This document shows positions 61,221 through 64,000 of a stretch of DNA of 64,000 nt, piece by piece (the first letter of the stretch is position 1; each line of letters begins with the position of its first letter). The DNA is from Zonotrichia leucophrys gambelii (taxonomy: Eukaryota > Chordata > Aves > Passeriformes > Passerellidae), in the NCBI RefSeq assembly GCF_028769735.1, contig NC_088178.1, positions 17,124,357 through 17,188,356 on the forward strand, read 5' to 3'. A program made the translations under genes and the position numbers. The notes below the pieces were generated by a model, which saw only the letters and a program-made list of their open reading frames with translations, was not told the origin of the DNA and did no database searches.

Positions 61221-64000
61221 ACATACTTAAACAGGTACAGTGCATATATCATCCATCAAAGTATTTTACAAAATAACAGATGCCTTCAACCCTCTTGGTA
61301 GAATTGCCTTGTTAATGGCACTTATTCCTGCTGGAAAGTGCAGTTCCCATTTCTTTAGCTCCTGGAGAGTCTTTAGCTTCCTCCTGGGCAAGACAATCAA
61401 TTAGGAAGGGGGGGTCTCAGCAGGGATCTACTGACGGCAGGGTCTGTGTGACCTTAAAGGGAAGGCTCACTTCCATTTCTCTCGGTTTTTCCTCCCAGAG
61501 CCCTATCAACATGTCTGTATTCTGATCTGTAGTAAATAGGATAGGTTTTGTTAGTCATCCAAGCTGATTTAAAAATAAATAGAGAAACAGTGAGTCCTTT
61601 TCTTCAAAATGCTGGAAAACTTCACAGTTTGTGTGAAACTCTGGTGATCCTGAGCATTTTCCTTTGAGATCAGGCCCACAGATAATGCATCTGTAGAAAC
61701 ACATGTAAGGAACACACACCATAGACCTCGATACCTTCTTTCTTTCCTCATTAGGGTTTCATAATAATTTCTCATAAGAAACTAGAATGATTCTTTCTAT
61801 TTTTAAGGGCTCAGAATCACAGAAAAGGCTCAGCAAGATCTCTTGATTTTTGAGACATTTGCAAAAGCTTCATTTGTTGAACTGCCATGACTGCTGAAGC
61901 CTTAATAATGAATAGGAACTTGTCATCAGTTGAAATGCAATAAAGGCTGAATTTGTGAAAAGTAGAATATTTGAAAGATAAAAAAATCTAGAAAAACATT
62001 GGTATTAAATTAGATTGTGAATCAGGATGAAAGATAGTAATTAACAGTGTTTGAGGTAGTAAACAGAGTGCTATTGCATCAGAATTTTCAGGGTTTGGGT
62101 GTGCTGGGGTGCCCACTAGCAATTTCGGGATTGAGGAATTTACTTCAAATGGAAGAAGACTTTGAAATTTTCTCCTCCCCGTATTTCCTGTGCTTTCCCT
62201 CTTAATGTGCTCCTTAGCTTTGCAGGGATAGATCAATTTGCCATTATGTCCTCATCACTACTGAAATAGGTTTGAAGTACCTACTATGTACAGGGGTAGG
62301 AGAGTGACAGCAGTAGGAGCTTACCTCAAATAAGGCTCATTATTTAAGGAAAAATTCCTGTGTAAAAAGATGGTGGTATTAGAGTATGGAAGTATTTCAC
62401 CTGTTTCCAAGGCACTGCAGAAGGAGAGCTCGGGGCAGCTGTGCAGGGAGCAATGCACTTTCCATTAGCAAATAGTCAGTGGAGTCCTGATGGGACAATC
62501 CACGGCATAACAGAATTTTATTTCAATTCTTCAAATGACAGTAAGAAGAAAAAAAACCTGGCAAAGTCTTTCCTGGAATTATCTGTGGTTGTCAGACTTT
62601 GTCAATGTGCTTTTGACACTTTCTTTAAAGTTAGAAAAGCAGGGAAAGCTAAATGCCTGCAGCCTTGTTGACACTGTTTCCTTGTAGGGGAAACTGAACT
62701 GATGAGCTGTGTTTGTTCTTTCAGTTTTCATTTGTCAAAATATATAAGGTCATCACAGTTGTATTTATTTCACTTGAGGAGATGAACTGCTATAATTAGT
62801 AACAATACACTTATTTTATTACTTGCTTTGATAGAAGCTGGGAGTGTTGGTAAAAAATCTTAATTTCAGAGTGAATTATATTAGCTTTCTGTTGTTGCCT
62901 GTTTGTGTTAAACTATTTTTTTGGTGTAATTAGCACTCAGTAAATTACTTTATTTTTGTTTTGTTTAATTGACGTAATGATGTCTGCAGAGGAACACGAT
63001 ACCAAGGGGTTGGGTTTTTTTTCCTACTCTCAAGGGCCTCTCAGGAGTTTGAAACTAGAGACTCAGAGCTGTAAGGAGTGCATCAAGAGCTGTCCCAACC
63101 TCTTTTAAAGAGCCTTTCCCTTCATTGCTGCATAAAGGTGAACCTAACTAGTACAGAAGACAGCTTGAACAGAGGCAGACAGAGCTGAGCTGCCAGAGGG
63201 AGCATGGCTCGCAGGCTGACCCCTCTGTGTAAGTGAGTGTGTGTTTTTTCCTTGCTGAGAGGGCAAGACTGGTACATTAATGAGCCATCTGCCTTGCTGG
63301 GACACAGTTTTGAGAACAACATGCCTTCCTGTCCTTTTCATGCTCTGCCCTCTAGAAAACGTAGCTCTACCTTTCCTTATGACACGACACTCCGTCATAT
63401 CAAAGGATAAAGAAATCAGTGATGAAGAGAGAATTAGGGAAATGAGGGGAGTTACAGGACAGAGAGCTTAATTAGAGGGATAAAAAAAATCAGGGAAGAA
63501 GAAGATTTAATGAGGCTCCTGTTTATTACTTCTGCTAATTTAGGAAGTCTTGCTGCTGGCTGTGGCACTGGAAGGTTAAATTGTACAGATACTTTCAAAA
63601 TTAATATTGCAGTGAGTTAGAATACAGGACTTTAGCATTCACTTTCATTTAATGGCTATATCTCAGCCTCAGACTGTGGTCATGTTAAGTTTTAATTTTC
63701 AAAAGCCATGGCTCTTTCAGGGGTAAACTGCTTGTTCCTTTCTACCACAGATTGGTGTAGATTAAGGCTGCTCTGCTCTGAGTAGCCTCATTTACATGTT
63801 GTTACAGACTTTTGTCCTTTCCCCTCCCTCCAGTTTCCCATGAGCCCTGTTTCTGCTTGGACACTCTCTAGTTCTGAGCTTCACAACTGTTTGTGGGGTA
63901 GAAATGGCCAACCCAGTCACCTTGACTACACTTACCGGATCCTTTGGAATTCTTGGCAGCAGCCCTGCAGTGTTGTCTGTACCTGCTCTGAAGACAGATT
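61221..64000. other. non-coding DNA without recognisable genes
   Basis: No supported gene, exon or clear repeat. Overlapping frames of 66 and 84 codons on - and 63 on + at 63122-63471 are mutual shadows. The final bases run on without any feature boundary, so whatever unit this belongs to continues beyond the window. Confidence 0.55.

Noticed and set aside
61806..61860. Possible further CR1 tail ('cagaatcacagaa')
   Set aside because: Only the octamer-like start matches; the following GGTTGGAA-type core is absent.
1..64000. Bacterial-type systems (CRISPR arrays, operons, phage genes)
   Set aside because: No regularly spaced repeats, ribosome-binding sites or long gene strings; the DNA is vertebrate in character.

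Overview
The window looks like non-coding nuclear DNA from a bird, or less likely another sauropsid. The best evidence is three short 3'-end fragments of the CR1 LINE family (21161-21254 and 33580-33643 on +, 44711-44802 on -). They carry the 'gatgatct...ttccagcct' style tail and the terminal 'attctgtgattctgt' octamer repeat typical of avian CR1. Interspersed repeats are sparse, the DNA is AT-rich with many short A/T tracts, CpG is scarce, and there is no bacterial gene organisation. I found no protein-coding gene, coding exon, tRNA, rRNA or known small RNA that I could support. The longest open frames (140, 133 and 129 codons) are within what chance gives in AT-rich DNA of this size, and none reads as a family I know. 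The simplest reading is a long intron or an intergenic desert.

Layout. 1-410 is a GC-richer patch of unknown nature. 411-11895 is featureless AT-rich DNA with small palindromes and A-tracts. 11896-11992 folds into a strong hairpin with 25-bp arms. 12000-21160 holds a short AGT/AAT repeat and two stretches that resemble conserved non-coding elements. 21161-29960 holds a CR1 fragment, GC-richer patches near 21880-22160 and 22990-23500, and a T24 tract. 29960-30606 is unusually purine-rich on + and bounded by T-rich DNA. 31930-32590 is a GC-richer block with two overlapping open frames on -. 33142-33212 is a perfect palindrome with 34-bp arms and a 3-nt loop. 34140-35000 and several later stretches look enhancer-like. 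42434-42493 is an ATTAT pentanucleotide repeat, 45651-45717 an alternating TG/TA/CA tract, and 52300-52334 a run of 35 T. 57821-57882 is a two-copy 31-bp tandem duplication.

I see no novel gene system. The strongest unexplained signals are structural: the hairpin at 11896-11992, the perfect palindrome at 33142-33212, the purine-skewed block at 29960-30606, and a set of stretches that could be developmental regulatory elements. The regulatory reading rests on appearance alone and needs a multi-species alignment.
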